Assembly: GCF_000372525.1 (NCBI RefSeq)
Contig: NZ_AQUR01000107.1
Location: 496,859-560,858, forward strand
Source of the DNA: Cupriavidus neocaledonicus
Lineage (GTDB): Bacteria > Pseudomonadota > Gammaproteobacteria > Burkholderiales > Burkholderiaceae
Reading direction: 5' to 3'
DNA: 64,000 bases
Position 1 is the stretch's first letter, and every line of letters starts with the position of its first letter. Positions 10,342-18,376 of this stretch are shown here, in pieces. The position numbers were made by a program, and so were the translations under genes. The notes under the pieces were generated by a model. It saw only the letters and a list, made by a program, of their open reading frames with translations. It ran no database searches and had not been told where the DNA came from.

Positions 10342-10490
10342 GCCCTCACCCACTGCCCCTCTCCCGCAGGCGGGAGAGGGGAGCACACCGGCGGCGCCTG
10401 CAACGCCTGCAGTCCTGACCGCTCGGGTCGGGTGCTCCCTCTCCCGCTTGCGGGAGAGGGCCGGGGTGAGGGCCGGGACCATCAACGAAG
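10342..10490. repeat. Two palindromic units between echA20 and ipdC
   Basis: Units at 10356-10381 and 10437-10460 are arranged with their outer (GAGCAC/GTGCTC) sides facing each other, unlike the doublets elsewhere. The core CATCAACGAAGT at 10480-10491 supplies the ipdC stop codon. Confidence 0.82.
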
Positions 10491-11573
10491 TACAGCTTGC
10501 CGTGATGCCAGCGCCTGAAGCTGAGCTCGCGCCTGCACCACCATCCCCGCCACGATCTGCTCGCACGACTCGATCGCGCCGATCGCCGCGGCCGCCTGCC
10601 CGCTGGGCAGCACGCCCTCATCCGGGCACCCCTCCACCATCGCGCGCTGGATCAGCACCGGCGCGTTGGCGGCCATCAGCGTCTGCGCGGCGCTGTAGTC
10701 CTGCTCCCGCATCGCGCGCCAGGCGGTCGCCAGCAGCTGCGTGCTGCGCATGCCGGTGCGCGCCTGCCATTTGCGCGCGGCGCACAACGCCAGCCAGGTG
10801 CGGCGCAGCGGGCCGGCCTTTTCCAGCCCGACCAGGAAATCGTTGTCGATCATCCGCTGCGGCAGCCCGTCGATTGCCAGCGATACGCGGATCTGGCCCG
10901 GGTCGCGTACCTTGACGTAGCGCTCCAGCGTCTGCGCCGGCACCGGCGACTCGGCCGACATCAGGAAGCGCGTGCCCATGGCCACGCCGGCGGCGCCGTA
11001 GGCCAGCGCCGCGGCCAGCCCGCGGCCGTCGAAGAAGCCGCCCGCCGCTACCACCGGCACGTTGACGCTGTCCAGCACCTGCGGCAGCAGCAGCGTGGTC
11101 GGCGTGCCGCCGGTATGGCCGCCGCCCTCGCCGCCCTGCACCGTGACCACGTCCGCGCCCATTTCAACGGCCTTGGCCGCGTGCCTGGCGGCGCCCACCG
11201 TCGGCATGCAGATGATGCCTGCCGCCTTGAGCCGGCCGACCATCTTCGCGTCCGGGCCGCGCCCGTAGCTGACCGCGCGCAGCCGGTGGCGGATCGCCAT
11301 CTCGATGACCTCGTGCGCGTTGGGCTGGAACATGTGGAAGTTGATGCCGAAGGGCCGGTCGCTGAGCGCCTTGACGCGCAGGATCTCGCGCTCGACCTCG
11401 CCCGGCGGGATCGTGGCGCCGGCCAGGAAGCCGAAGGCACCGGCATTGCCGCTGGCGGCAACCAGCTTGGCGTCCGCCACCCAGCCCATTGCCGTCTGCA
11501 CGATCGGATAGCGGCAGCCGAGCAGGTCGCACAGCACGGTGTGCAGGCTGGCGGCGTTCATGCCGGGGCTCAT
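10482..11573 (-). CDS. ipdC: IpdC-like flavin oxidoreductase (NMO/2-nitropropane dioxygenase fold)
   Basis: A 363-aa FMN TIM-barrel enzyme of the nitronate monooxygenase family. YPIVQTAMGWVADAKLVAASGNAGAFGFLAG is the N-terminal flavin block, VTVQGGEGGGHTG the phosphate loop, and AAGGFFDGRGLAAALAYGAAGVAMGTRFL the C-terminal phosphate-binding strand. The position beside ipdA/ipdB and EchA20 argues for IpdC, a reductase of the steroid C/D-ring pathway, rather than a nitronate enzyme. The start overlaps the enoyl-CoA hydratase stop as ATGA. The stop codon TGA falls inside the core of an intergenic repeat (10481-10490), so the final codons are repeat-derived. Confidence 0.82.
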   Translation of the reverse strand: MSPGMNAASLHTVLCDLLGCRYPIVQTAMGWVADAKLVAASGNAGAFGFLAGATIPPGEVEREILRVKALSDRPFGINFHMFQPNAHEVIEMAIRHRLRAVSYGRGPDAKMVGRLKAAGIICMPTVGAARHAAKAVEMGADVVTVQGGEGGGHTGGTPTTLLLPQVLDSVNVPVVAAGGFFDGRGLAAALAYGAAGVAMGTRFLMSAESPVPAQTLERYVKVRDPGQIRVSLAIDGLPQRMIDNDFLVGLEKAGPLRRTWLALCAARKWQARTGMRSTQLLATAWRAMREQDYSAAQTLMAANAPVLIQRAMVEGCPDEGVLPSGQAAAAIGAIESCEQIVAGMVVQARAQLQALASRQAVLR

Positions 11574-12460
11574 GCCTTCTCCTCGCCGCCGGTACGCTGT
11601 GACGCCGCCATCGCGCGCGCGTCGTAGCCGCCCAGCTTGTCGCCGCTGACCAGTTCGTTGTGCGCGTGGGCAAAGTGGTGCCAGGCAAAGACCGCATCCA
11701 TCGCGGTGCGCTTGCCCTGCAGGTCTTCCACGTGGTTGACCGCCTGCTTGGTCAGGGTCAGGCCCAGGCGCGGCATCTGCGCCACCTTGGCGGCCATGCC
11801 GTAGACCGTGTCCGCGAGCGCGTCGCGCGGCACCACGCGGTTGACCATGCCCATGCGCTCGGCGCGCCCGGCGCCCATGCGTTCGCCCAGGAACAGGAAT
11901 TCCTTGGCGATGCGCGGGTGCAGCTCATACGCATGCGCGAAGTACTCCACGCCCGGAATCCCCATGCGCACCACCGGATCGGCAAAAAAAGCATCGTCGG
12001 ACGCCACGATCAGGTCGCACACCCAGGCCAGCATCAGCCCGCCGGCGATGCAGGCGCCGTGCACCATGGCGATGGTGGGCTTGGGCAGTTCGCGCCAGCG
12101 CCGGCACATGCCCAGGTAGACCTCCTGCTCGCGCGCATAGAGGAACTCGCCGCCGGGCTTGTTGACGTGGTCATACCAGAGCGAGGCGCGCTCGAAGGTC
12201 TCGTTGATGTCGCGCCCCGGCGTGCCGATGTCGTGCCCGGCGGAGAAGTGCTTGCCCGCGCCGCGCAGCACGATCACCTTGACCGCGTCGTCGGCGGCGG
12301 CGCGCCGGTAGGCTTCGTCCAGCGCATACGTCATCTTCGAGTTCTGCGCGTTGTGGAACTGCGGCCGGTTCATGGTCACCGTGGCGATGCCGTCGGCGAC
12401 CTGGTAGAGCACCTCGGCGTTCGGACCGAGGCTGATGGGTTCGATGGCAGGCGATGTCAT
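11570..12460 (-). CDS. Enoyl-CoA hydratase/isomerase family protein
   Basis: A 296-aa crotonase. RPQFHNAQNSKMTYALDEAY, FSAGHDIGTPGRD and GACIAGGLMLAWVCDLIVASDDAFFADP give the two backbone-amide oxyanion segments, and the chain is extended at the C terminus compared with the 264-aa EchA20-like gene. It starts 7 bp after ipdB and overlaps ipdC by 4 bp. The likely reaction is hydration of a ring-derived enoyl-CoA, comparable to the extra crotonases of Comamonas steroid clusters. The substrate cannot be read from sequence. Confidence 0.84.
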   Translation of the reverse strand: MTSPAIEPISLGPNAEVLYQVADGIATVTMNRPQFHNAQNSKMTYALDEAYRRAAADDAVKVIVLRGAGKHFSAGHDIGTPGRDINETFERASLWYDHVNKPGGEFLYAREQEVYLGMCRRWRELPKPTIAMVHGACIAGGLMLAWVCDLIVASDDAFFADPVVRMGIPGVEYFAHAYELHPRIAKEFLFLGERMGAGRAERMGMVNRVVPRDALADTVYGMAAKVAQMPRLGLTLTKQAVNHVEDLQGKRTAMDAVFAWHHFAHAHNELVSGDKLGGYDARAMAASQRTGGEEKA

Positions 12461-12467
12461 GGCAGCC

Positions 12468-13268
12468 TCAGGCGCGTCCGGAAGGATTGCCGCGCACGAT
12501 CGCGGCACGCAGGTTGTGCGGGTCGAGCTGCGCGATCAGCCGCAGTTCTTCCGGCGTCGGTGCCGCCGTCTCCGGCAGCGCTTCGCCGGGCGGGTTGGCC
12601 AGCGCAAAGCCGGTGGCGGCCTGCACCTGCTCCAGGCTGACGCCGGGGTGCAGCGAGCGCACGCGGATGGCATGGTCAGCGCCGCCGAAATCCATCACGC
12701 ACAGGTCGGTGACGATCACGCGCAGGTCGATGAAGCTGCGCATGCCTTCGATCTGGCGCGCCGGGTTGTAGCCGACGCTGCAGACCATGTCGACTTCGCC
12801 GGCAACAAAGGCGCGCGGGCTGTGGCCCGGCACGAAGAAGGAATTGGCGTGGTGGATGCTGTTGCCCGGGAAGCCGCGCGCGCCGAGCAACTGGGTCTTG
12901 GGCTGCGCATGGGTGCCGCCCAGGCAGGAGATATTGGCCTGGCCGAAGCGGTCGATCTGCGTCGGCATCACCAGCGCATGGCGGCGCCCGCCCCACAGGC
13001 AATCGAACACGCGCGCATAGCCCATCCAGCCGCTGGCGCGCACCTGGTAATCCGGTTCGCGCGGGCCCAGCGGCACCGGCGTTTCGACCAGGTAGGCCTC
13101 GCCGTCGGTCAGCAGCAGGCCGGGGTTGTGCGCAAGCCGCGCCAGGCCGGCGGCGATGCGCGGGCCGGTGCCGATGCCGGTGGCCAGCACCTCGCCGTCG
13201 TCGCGCCAGGCGCGGGCGGCGACGGCGATCATCAGCTCGGCGCGGGTAAATTCATAAGTGGCGCTCAC
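12468..13268 (-). CDS. ipdB: IpdB, beta subunit of COCHEA-CoA-type hydrolase (CoA-transferase fold)
   Basis: A 266-aa class I CoA-transferase beta-chain homologue: EFTRAELMIAVAARAW at the N terminus, GIGTGPRIAAGLARL, and the GVSLEQVQAATGFALA C-terminal block. Placed directly after ipdA and before a crotonase and ipdC, it fits IpdB, which with IpdA catalyses a retro-Claisen-like ring cleavage in steroid C/D-ring catabolism instead of CoA transfer. The start codon is GTG at 13268, set by AAGGAG five nt upstream. Confidence 0.85.
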   Translation of the reverse strand: MSATYEFTRAELMIAVAARAWRDDGEVLATGIGTGPRIAAGLARLAHNPGLLLTDGEAYLVETPVPLGPREPDYQVRASGWMGYARVFDCLWGGRRHALVMPTQIDRFGQANISCLGGTHAQPKTQLLGARGFPGNSIHHANSFFVPGHSPRAFVAGEVDMVCSVGYNPARQIEGMRSFIDLRVIVTDLCVMDFGGADHAIRVRSLHPGVSLEQVQAATGFALANPPGEALPETAAPTPEELRLIAQLDPHNLRAAIVRGNPSGRA

Positions 13269-13283
13269 GGTCGCTCCTTAGGA

Positions 13284-14174
13284 TCAAAGTACGGGCAGCG
13301 GCAGGTCGTGCACGTGGCCAGGGCCGCCGATGCACGCCAGGTAGTGCGCCTCGCTGGGGCCCACCACCTCGTCGCGGTAGGCGCGGAAGCCGTCTTCGGC
13401 GTCGGCGCTGGCGCAATAGGACTTCAACGCCGGCAGGTCCCAGCCATAGGCCGGCGCGCACGAAGTGGGATGGGCCCCCGCCGGCGCGTGCACCACGCCG
13501 GTCACCAGCGCGCGCTCGAACGGGTTGTTGCGGGCACGCGCCAGCTCGGTGTCTTCGAGGCGCGGGTGCAGCGTTTCGCAGCTGACATAGCAGCGCTGCG
13601 CGGCGCGCGCGAACCACTCGTCGAAGAACGGATCGGGGCCGTCGATGCGGGTGTTGCCCAGCACATCGCTTTCGTTCACGTGCAGCAGCGCCGCATCCAG
13701 CGGGATCGCCGGCATTGCCAGCAGCACCTCGCCGTCGTCGTACGGCGAACGGACGGTCTTCAGGTGCGGGTTGCGGTCCAGCACGTCGGTGCCCAGCGCG
13801 GCCCGCGTCGGCAGGAACGGCAGGCGCGCCGCGGCGGCGCGCAGCCCCAGCTGCAGCATGCCTTCGTCCAGCTCGGTCACCGCCAGCAGGCCGCGCTCGC
13901 GCGCCTGGCGGAAGTACGGCTCGAGCGGGATCACGTCGAGCGAGACAAAGCCGAACACCAGCCGGCGCACCTTGCCGGCGGCGCACAGCATGCCCACCTC
14001 GGGGCCGCCATAGGCCACCACGGTCAGGTCCTTCAGCGGCGAGCGCAGGATCTCGCGCACCAGTGCCATGGGCTTGCGGCGCGGGCCCCAGCCGCCGATG
14101 CCGATGGTCATGCCGTCGGCGAGCTGGCCGACCACGTCGGCCGCGCTCATGGTCTTGTCGATGGTCTTGGTCAT
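13284..14174 (-). CDS. ipdA: IpdA, alpha subunit of COCHEA-CoA-type hydrolase (CoA-transferase fold)
   Basis: A 296-aa class I CoA-transferase alpha-chain homologue: MSAADVVGQLADGMTIGIGGWGPRRKPMALVREI carries the glycine-rich CoA-binding start, followed by LTVVAYGGPEVGMLCAAGKV and an ALLHVNESDVLGN block. Length and order next to the beta chain match IpdA of the mycobacterial KstR2-type set. It lies 15 bp downstream of the extradiol dioxygenase gene, linking ring A/B cleavage and ring C/D degradation in one transcript. Assignment as hydrolase rather than transferase follows from the neighbours. Confidence 0.85.
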   Translation of the reverse strand: MTKTIDKTMSAADVVGQLADGMTIGIGGWGPRRKPMALVREILRSPLKDLTVVAYGGPEVGMLCAAGKVRRLVFGFVSLDVIPLEPYFRQARERGLLAVTELDEGMLQLGLRAAAARLPFLPTRAALGTDVLDRNPHLKTVRSPYDDGEVLLAMPAIPLDAALLHVNESDVLGNTRIDGPDPFFDEWFARAAQRCYVSCETLHPRLEDTELARARNNPFERALVTGVVHAPAGAHPTSCAPAYGWDLPALKSYCASADAEDGFRAYRDEVVGPSEAHYLACIGGPGHVHDLPLPVL

Positions 14175-14189
14175 AGGTCTGTGCCGCGC

Positions 14190-15086
14190 TTAGCGGTATC
14201 CGATGCTGAAGTCATGGCCCCACAGGCTGACCCGCGTGGCCTCGTAGGCGGCGTGGCGGCTCCAGTCCACCTCCAGCCCGCCGTGCCCGTACTCGAGGTC
14301 GAAGCCGCCGGGGGTCTTCATGTAGAAGGAAGTCATGCGGTCATTGCAGTGCTGTCCCAGCGTGGCCGACAGCTTCACGCCGTGCTGGTGCACCCGGTCC
14401 AGCGCGCGGCCCACCTCGGCCATGTCGGGCACCTCAGCCATCACGTGGATGCAGCCGGCTTCGGACGGCATCTCGAAGATCGCCAGGCTGTGGTGGCGCG
14501 CATTGGCGCAATGCAGGAAGTGGATGCGCTTTTCCGGCTCGTTGGGGTCGCTGGTGAAGCGCACGCGGTAGATGTCGGACAGGCCGAAGCCCATCACGTC
14601 GCGCAGGAAGGCATAGGTCCGGTCGAAGACCGGCGCCGGCAGCACGGTATGGCCCGCGCCCATCGGGTCGGTGATGAAGCGCGGCACACCGACCGGCGAG
14701 ACGAAGCGCAGGAAGTCGGAGCGCATGCCCCACGAGACCTCGTGGCGGTTGCCGGACGGATCGGTGAACCAGGCCATCGCCTGCATCCGGCGCTGCGCCA
14801 GTTCGGCGGGGCTGGCGTGCACGACTTCGACCTCGGCCTGGCGCAGCGTCTCGAGCGCATGGCGATAGGCCGGCTCGTCGGCCAGCTCCCAGCCCGATGC
14901 CAGGTAGCGATCGCGCGCACCCGTCACCACCAGGTAGCGGTAGTCGCGCTCGTCCATCTTCACGTACAGCGCACCGCCGGGGGCGCCGGCGCAGGTCATG
15001 CCGAGCACCTGCTCCGCATACTGCCGCCATTGCCCCAGGTCGGTGGACTCGACCACGATGTAGCCGAGCGCACGGATATCCAACAT
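14190..15086 (-). CDS. hsaC: HsaC/TesB-type extradiol dioxygenase
   Basis: A 298-aa two-domain vicinal-oxygen-chelate dioxygenase. The Fe(II) ligands are recognisable as H146 (GAGHTVL), H199 (RHHSLAI) and E265 (FDLEYG). H246 and Y255 (SFYMKTPGG) complete the active site. The stretch SATLGQH..ND then SFYMKTPGG and VSLWGHDF matches the steroid-specific HsaC/TesB group, which cleaves the aromatised A ring (3,4-DHSA). It is the first gene of the 15-kb operon, with GAGGAG before the ATG and a 20-bp dyad site at 15157-15176 upstream. The downstream hydrolase HsaD is not seen in this window. Confidence 0.9.
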   Translation of the reverse strand: MLDIRALGYIVVESTDLGQWRQYAEQVLGMTCAGAPGGALYVKMDERDYRYLVVTGARDRYLASGWELADEPAYRHALETLRQAEVEVVHASPAELAQRRMQAMAWFTDPSGNRHEVSWGMRSDFLRFVSPVGVPRFITDPMGAGHTVLPAPVFDRTYAFLRDVMGFGLSDIYRVRFTSDPNEPEKRIHFLHCANARHHSLAIFEMPSEAGCIHVMAEVPDMAEVGRALDRVHQHGVKLSATLGQHCNDRMTSFYMKTPGGFDLEYGHGGLEVDWSRHAAYEATRVSLWGHDFSIGYR

Positions 15087-15156
15087 GCGGGTCTCCTCAG
15101 GTTCGTTGCCACTGCTGGCTGATGAGACCTATTCTTCCGCGCGCGGCTACCCGGCA

Positions 15157-15176
15157 CATCGTCCAGTGGGACTAGC
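15157..15176 (-). promoter_or_regulatory. 20-bp dyad site, copy a (upstream of hsaC operon)
   Basis: Read toward the gene: GCTAGTCC CACT GGACGATG. It ends 70 nt before the hsaC ATG. A -10-like AAGAAT (15136-15131) follows after exactly 20 nt, which would centre the dyad near -42.5, the usual place for a LuxR-type activator. This is one of ten similar sites in the window, all in the same orientation to a gene start. Confidence 0.7.
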
Positions 15177-15192
15177 CGATCCGGGTCCGGAT

Positions 15193-15909
15193 TCAGGCGC
15201 TGGCGGGGCGGACGATGTACTGGCTGGTGGGGACCACGTCGATCTTGTCGAAGTCGATGAAACGCTGGCAGCTCGCCATCATGGCCTGGAGGTTGCGCTG
15301 GAACTTCTCTTCGTTGCCGACCGCGTCGAAGAACGCTTGCGGGTCGGTCATTGCCGCGTCGGGAAAGCACTCCTCGACGATGGCGTCGCAAGGTGGCGCA
15401 GCGTAGGTCAGCGGCCGCACCACCACATTCTGCACATAGAGGAAGTTGTCCTGGGTCTCGACCGCCACCTGCGTGTGGTGGTTGTGCCAGATGTCCAGCC
15501 ACGCCTTCGGCGTGAGCCGGGGCGGCCGCGTCAGGAACGCCAGCTGCGCAAAGCCGGGCGTGCGCTCGCCCGCCGCGGCCGGGAAGCGCGTATTGCGGAT
15601 CGGCTGGGACTCGGTCACGAGGTAGCCGGCCATGCGGCCGGCCGCTGCCTCGAGCGCCTGGTCGAACGGCTGGCGCAGGCGGTCGACCGCGCTGTCCATC
15701 CAGACCGAGACCAGCCCTTCCATCTGCGGGCGGGTGTTGGCCTGGCGCAGGCCCGCGGCAGGCAGTACGGCGTCATCGGCCACGTTGACCTGCAGTCCGC
15801 GTGCGCCCAGTGCCAGCAGCTTGTCCGCGAGTGCCGTGCGCAGCCGGCGCGCGAATTCCGCCGGCTCGGTGCGCGGATCGCGCCAGACGATATAAATGAC
15901 TTTCTCCAT
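15193..15909 (-). CDS. EthD-domain protein
   Basis: A 238-aa protein with a ferredoxin-like EthD dimeric alpha/beta-barrel fold, apparently two related halves: KVIYIVWRDPRTEPAEFARRLRT near the start, and LAFLTRPPRLTPKAWLDIWHNHHTQVAVETQ near residue 125. The W-x-x-x-HHTQ motif is typical of EthD/Dabb-like proteins, which assist or catalyse small steps in aromatic and terpenoid catabolism. The true reaction is unknown. It is a single-gene unit between the hsaC operon promoter and the first LuxR regulator, with its own 20-bp dyad site at 16074-16093. Confidence 0.75.
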   Translation of the reverse strand: MEKVIYIVWRDPRTEPAEFARRLRTALADKLLALGARGLQVNVADDAVLPAAGLRQANTRPQMEGLVSVWMDSAVDRLRQPFDQALEAAAGRMAGYLVTESQPIRNTRFPAAAGERTPGFAQLAFLTRPPRLTPKAWLDIWHNHHTQVAVETQDNFLYVQNVVVRPLTYAAPPCDAIVEECFPDAAMTDPQAFFDAVGNEEKFQRNLQAMMASCQRFIDFDKIDVVPTSQYIVRPASA

Positions 15910-16073
15910 GCTCCACGCTCCCTGGTACAGGTGCCGGCCGTGGCCGGACGGGTTGAAGCGTGCGCGGAACAGAAACGGGCGCGGAGCGCGTGCATTGCCG
16001 TATCCGCCTGACGTGCCATCTGTTTGCCGCGCCCGCTGGTCCTGTGCATGCTAGGCGAGACGATGGCGGCGCT

Positions 16074-16093
16074 CATCCTCCGATCGGACTAGA
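16074..16093 (-). promoter_or_regulatory. 20-bp dyad site, copy b (upstream of EthD gene)
   Basis: Read toward the gene: TCTAGTCC GATC GGAGGATG. A -10-like TAGCAT (16053-16048) follows after 20 nt. The site lies 164 nt before the EthD start and 23 nt beyond the LuxR1 stop codon, giving a predicted leader of about 130 nt. Confidence 0.62.
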
Positions 16094-16116
16094 GCGATGT
16101 TGTGCGGCGTTGGCGC

Positions 16117-17304
16117 TCAGCCGAGCGTCACCACGCTGCTCAGCAGCATGCGCACCAGCGTCGCCTGCCGCGTCACGCCGGTCTTGGAGAAAATCGCGCG
16201 CAGGTGGGCGCGCGCCGTGTTCTTGCTGGTGCCGAGGGCCTCGGCGGCTTCGTCGAGCGTCATGCCGTCGGCAAGCACCAGCGCCAGCGCAGTTTCGGCG
16301 GGAGTGAGGTCGAACAGCTTGCGCACCACCTCGTACGAGGCGCGCGACTTGCGCTCGGGATCGCGGATAAAGACCGCGCAGGCGGGCCGATGGCGGTTTT
16401 CTTCCGACCACTCGCTGAGCGGAATGGTGCGGATCAGCACCCCGAGCTTGCCGCGCCCCGACGGGCGCGTGATCGACATGGCCTCCGCCAGCGCCGGCTC
16501 GCTGCCGTGGTGTCCCAGTTGCGCGCGCCGCAGCAGGTACTGGAACTTGCGGCTTTCGTGGGCGTAGGCGATCTCGAAGCTATTCCCGTTGAGGCGGATG
16601 CCGTCGTTCTCCGCAAGGATCTCCTCGGCCTCGGCATTCCTCTTGAGAACCGCGCCAGCGGCGTCGAGGATCACCATGCCCACCAGCATGCGGTCGATCG
16701 CGCCCGCGTAGAGCGAGCGCTCCGATTCCACCACATCGAGGCGGGAATGCAGCCGGATCGCGCGCTTCAGGTGAGGCAGGATGGCGGCGCAAGTGGTCTT
16801 GTCCGCTTCGGAGAAGTCCTGCGTGTCGTGCTGGCGGCAAATGCGCAGGCGGCACTCGACACCATCCTCGGTACGGATGTCCGCGCCCAGCAGGTAGCGG
16901 ATGCCGAGCGGCTGCAGGAACTGGCGGAAGATCTCGCTGCGGCACCAGTTGCCGGCGCCCAGCGCCTCGTCGACCGTCACCGCCCGCTCGGTGGGCAGGT
17001 TGATGAAGGGATCGATCGCGTAGTAGTAGCTGTTGTAAGAAGCCTCGGCCTCCAGCGAGGTGCCGTGCGCCGAAGCATGCACCGCCAGGCCGCGGCGGTC
17101 GCTGGCAGGCGAACGCAGGATGAAGCTCACATAGCTGGCACCGAGTTGCGCGCGCAGCATCTCGAGGGCGTGGCCCCATGGCACGGGCTCCATCGGCCCT
17201 TCATAGACCGCGGCCAGCAGCGCGCTGAATTCCGTGACGCTGAGGCCTGTTGGCACAGGCAAGGGCGACGCCACGTCCCCCGCCTCAACGGTCGCCATCA
17301 ACAT
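16117..17304 (-). CDS. LuxR-family regulator, paralogue 1 (TeiR-like architecture)
   Basis: A 395-aa transcription factor with a long N-terminal sensory region and a C-terminal LuxR helix-turn-helix (about residues 325-390: LTPAETALALVLADGMTLDEAAEALGTSKNTARAHLR). The size and layout resemble TeiR, the LuxR-type activator of steroid genes in Comamonas. It is clearly paralogous to the proteins at 33715-34899 and 45965-47104. I chose ATG 17304 because AGGAG lies seven nt upstream and the same GGAGACAGAG leader precedes paralogue 2. A longer frame to 17796 overlaps the divergent SDR gene and is rejected. The ligand and targets are unproven. Confidence 0.82.
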   Translation of the reverse strand: MLMATVEAGDVASPLPVPTGLSVTEFSALLAAVYEGPMEPVPWGHALEMLRAQLGASYVSFILRSPASDRRGLAVHASAHGTSLEAEASYNSYYYAIDPFINLPTERAVTVDEALGAGNWCRSEIFRQFLQPLGIRYLLGADIRTEDGVECRLRICRQHDTQDFSEADKTTCAAILPHLKRAIRLHSRLDVVESERSLYAGAIDRMLVGMVILDAAGAVLKRNAEAEEILAENDGIRLNGNSFEIAYAHESRKFQYLLRRAQLGHHGSEPALAEAMSITRPSGRGKLGVLIRTIPLSEWSEENRHRPACAVFIRDPERKSRASYEVVRKLFDLTPAETALALVLADGMTLDEAAEALGTSKNTARAHLRAIFSKTGVTRQATLVRMLLSSVVTLG

Positions 17305-17371
17305 TCTCTGTCTCCTGGTTGCACACCACCGTGCATGCCTGCCGGCGCTCTGCGGCACCTGGGGCAGCGCA

Positions 17372-17383
17372 ATTATAGGGACG
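17372..17383 (-). promoter_or_regulatory. Shared promoter element of LuxR paralogue 1
   Basis: The 12-mer ATTATAGGGACG (read on the minus strand CGTCCCTATAAT) contains a consensus -10 TATAAT 68 nt before the start. The identical 12-mer stands before LuxR paralogue 2 at 34989-35000. No convincing -35 is visible. Confidence 0.5.
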
Positions 17384-17417
17384 CTGTCCGCCGTTGCACG
17401 GCCCTCGGTGTTTTCCC

Positions 17418-17437
17418 TGACCTGCAATCGGACGATG
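17418..17437 (+). promoter_or_regulatory. 20-bp dyad site, copy k (one intact half)
   Basis: TGACCTGC AATC GGACGATG: the gene-proximal arm is perfect and the distal arm degenerate. It points at the SDR starting at 17504 and is followed after 20 nt by TCCAAT (17458-17463), four of six matches to TATAAT. It is the weakest member of the family. Confidence 0.4.
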
Positions 17438-17503
17438 TCGGTACCGCGCCTGGCCTTTCCAATGCCTGCATTCCCGCAGTGCAACCCAAGGAGAACAAGC
17501 GAG

Positions 17504-18334
17504 ATGGATTTCACCGACAAGTGCATGCTGATCACCGGCGGCGGCGCCGGGATCGGGCTCGCCACCGCGCAGGCCTTTCTGGAACAGGGTGCACGCGTGG
17601 CGGTCATGGAGATCGATGCGCAACGCGCCGACCATGCCCGCGCGCTGCTGACAAAGCCCGGTGCCGAGGTGCTGGTGTTGCAGGGTGACGCTGCCGACGC
17701 CGCCGCTGTGCGCGAACTCGGCGCGCAGATCGGACAGCGCTTCGGACGGCTCGACATCCTGGTCAACAACGTCGGCGATTTCCTTCGCATCGCCAAGCCG
17801 TTCGAGGACTACACCGACGGCGAGATCGCCAGCCTCTACGCAGCCAATCTGGGCCACGTCTTCACCGTCACGCGCGCCATGCTGCCGCTGCTACGGCGCA
17901 GCGACGCCGGCAACATCGTCAGCGTCTCGTCGATCGAGGCCTTCCGCGGCATTCCGTACTGCAGCGTCTACGGCGCCTTCAAGGCTGCCATCACCGGTTT
18001 CACGCAAAGCCTGGCGCTGGAACTTGCGCCGGCAGGCATCCGCGTCAACCTGATCGCACCCGAGACTACCGAAACCCCGCAGGTTCCCGTGTCGCAGATG
18101 GTCGCGGCCGAACACCGGCACCATATCCCGAGCTGGATCCCGCTGGGCCGCTTCGGCACGCCTCAGGACATTGCCGACGGCATCCTGTTCCTGGCCAGCC
18201 CACGCGCTGCCTGGATCACCGGCACGGCCCTGCATGTCAACGGCGGCGCCCTGGCCGCCGCCGGCTGGTACCGCGACCCCAGCGGGGCGTGGACCAACAT
18301 GCCAGTCATCGCCGGCAACGGCATGAACCTCTGA
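17504..18334 (+). CDS. SDR family oxidoreductase
   Basis: A 276-aa short-chain dehydrogenase. TGGGAGIGLATAQAFLEQGA (residues 11-30) binds NAD(P), NNVGDF replaces the usual NNAG, and VSSIEAFRGIPYCSVYGAFKAA holds the catalytic Ser, Tyr and Lys. AAGGAG precedes the ATG. It is divergent from LuxR paralogue 1 and is followed after 42 bp by an NAD-dependent epimerase-like gene in the same direction. A hydroxysteroid or hydroxyterpenoid substrate is plausible from the setting, but no specific homologue is recognised. Confidence 0.8.
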   Translation: MDFTDKCMLITGGGAGIGLATAQAFLEQGARVAVMEIDAQRADHARALLTKPGAEVLVLQGDAADAAAVRELGAQIGQRFGRLDILVNNVGDFLRIAKPFEDYTDGEIASLYAANLGHVFTVTRAMLPLLRRSDAGNIVSVSSIEAFRGIPYCSVYGAFKAAITGFTQSLALELAPAGIRVNLIAPETTETPQVPVSQMVAAEHRHHIPSWIPLGRFGTPQDIADGILFLASPRAAWITGTALHVNGGALAAAGWYRDPSGAWTNMPVIAGNGMNL

Positions 18335-18376
18335 TGGCCGCACTCCGCGGCCACCCCACCAACCAAGGAGACAAGG

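Noticed and set aside
13284..14174. IpdA/IpdB as a 3-oxoadipate or acetoacetate CoA-transferase
   Set aside because: Neighbours (EchA20-like, IpdC-like, HsaC, FadA6) and the steroid-type set favour the ring-cleaving hydrolase; no beta-ketoadipate genes are nearby.
17305..17796. N-terminal extension of LuxR paralogue 1 to 559 aa
   Set aside because: The extra sequence is antisense to the divergent SDR gene, and the start at 17304 has a Shine-Dalgarno shared with paralogue 2.
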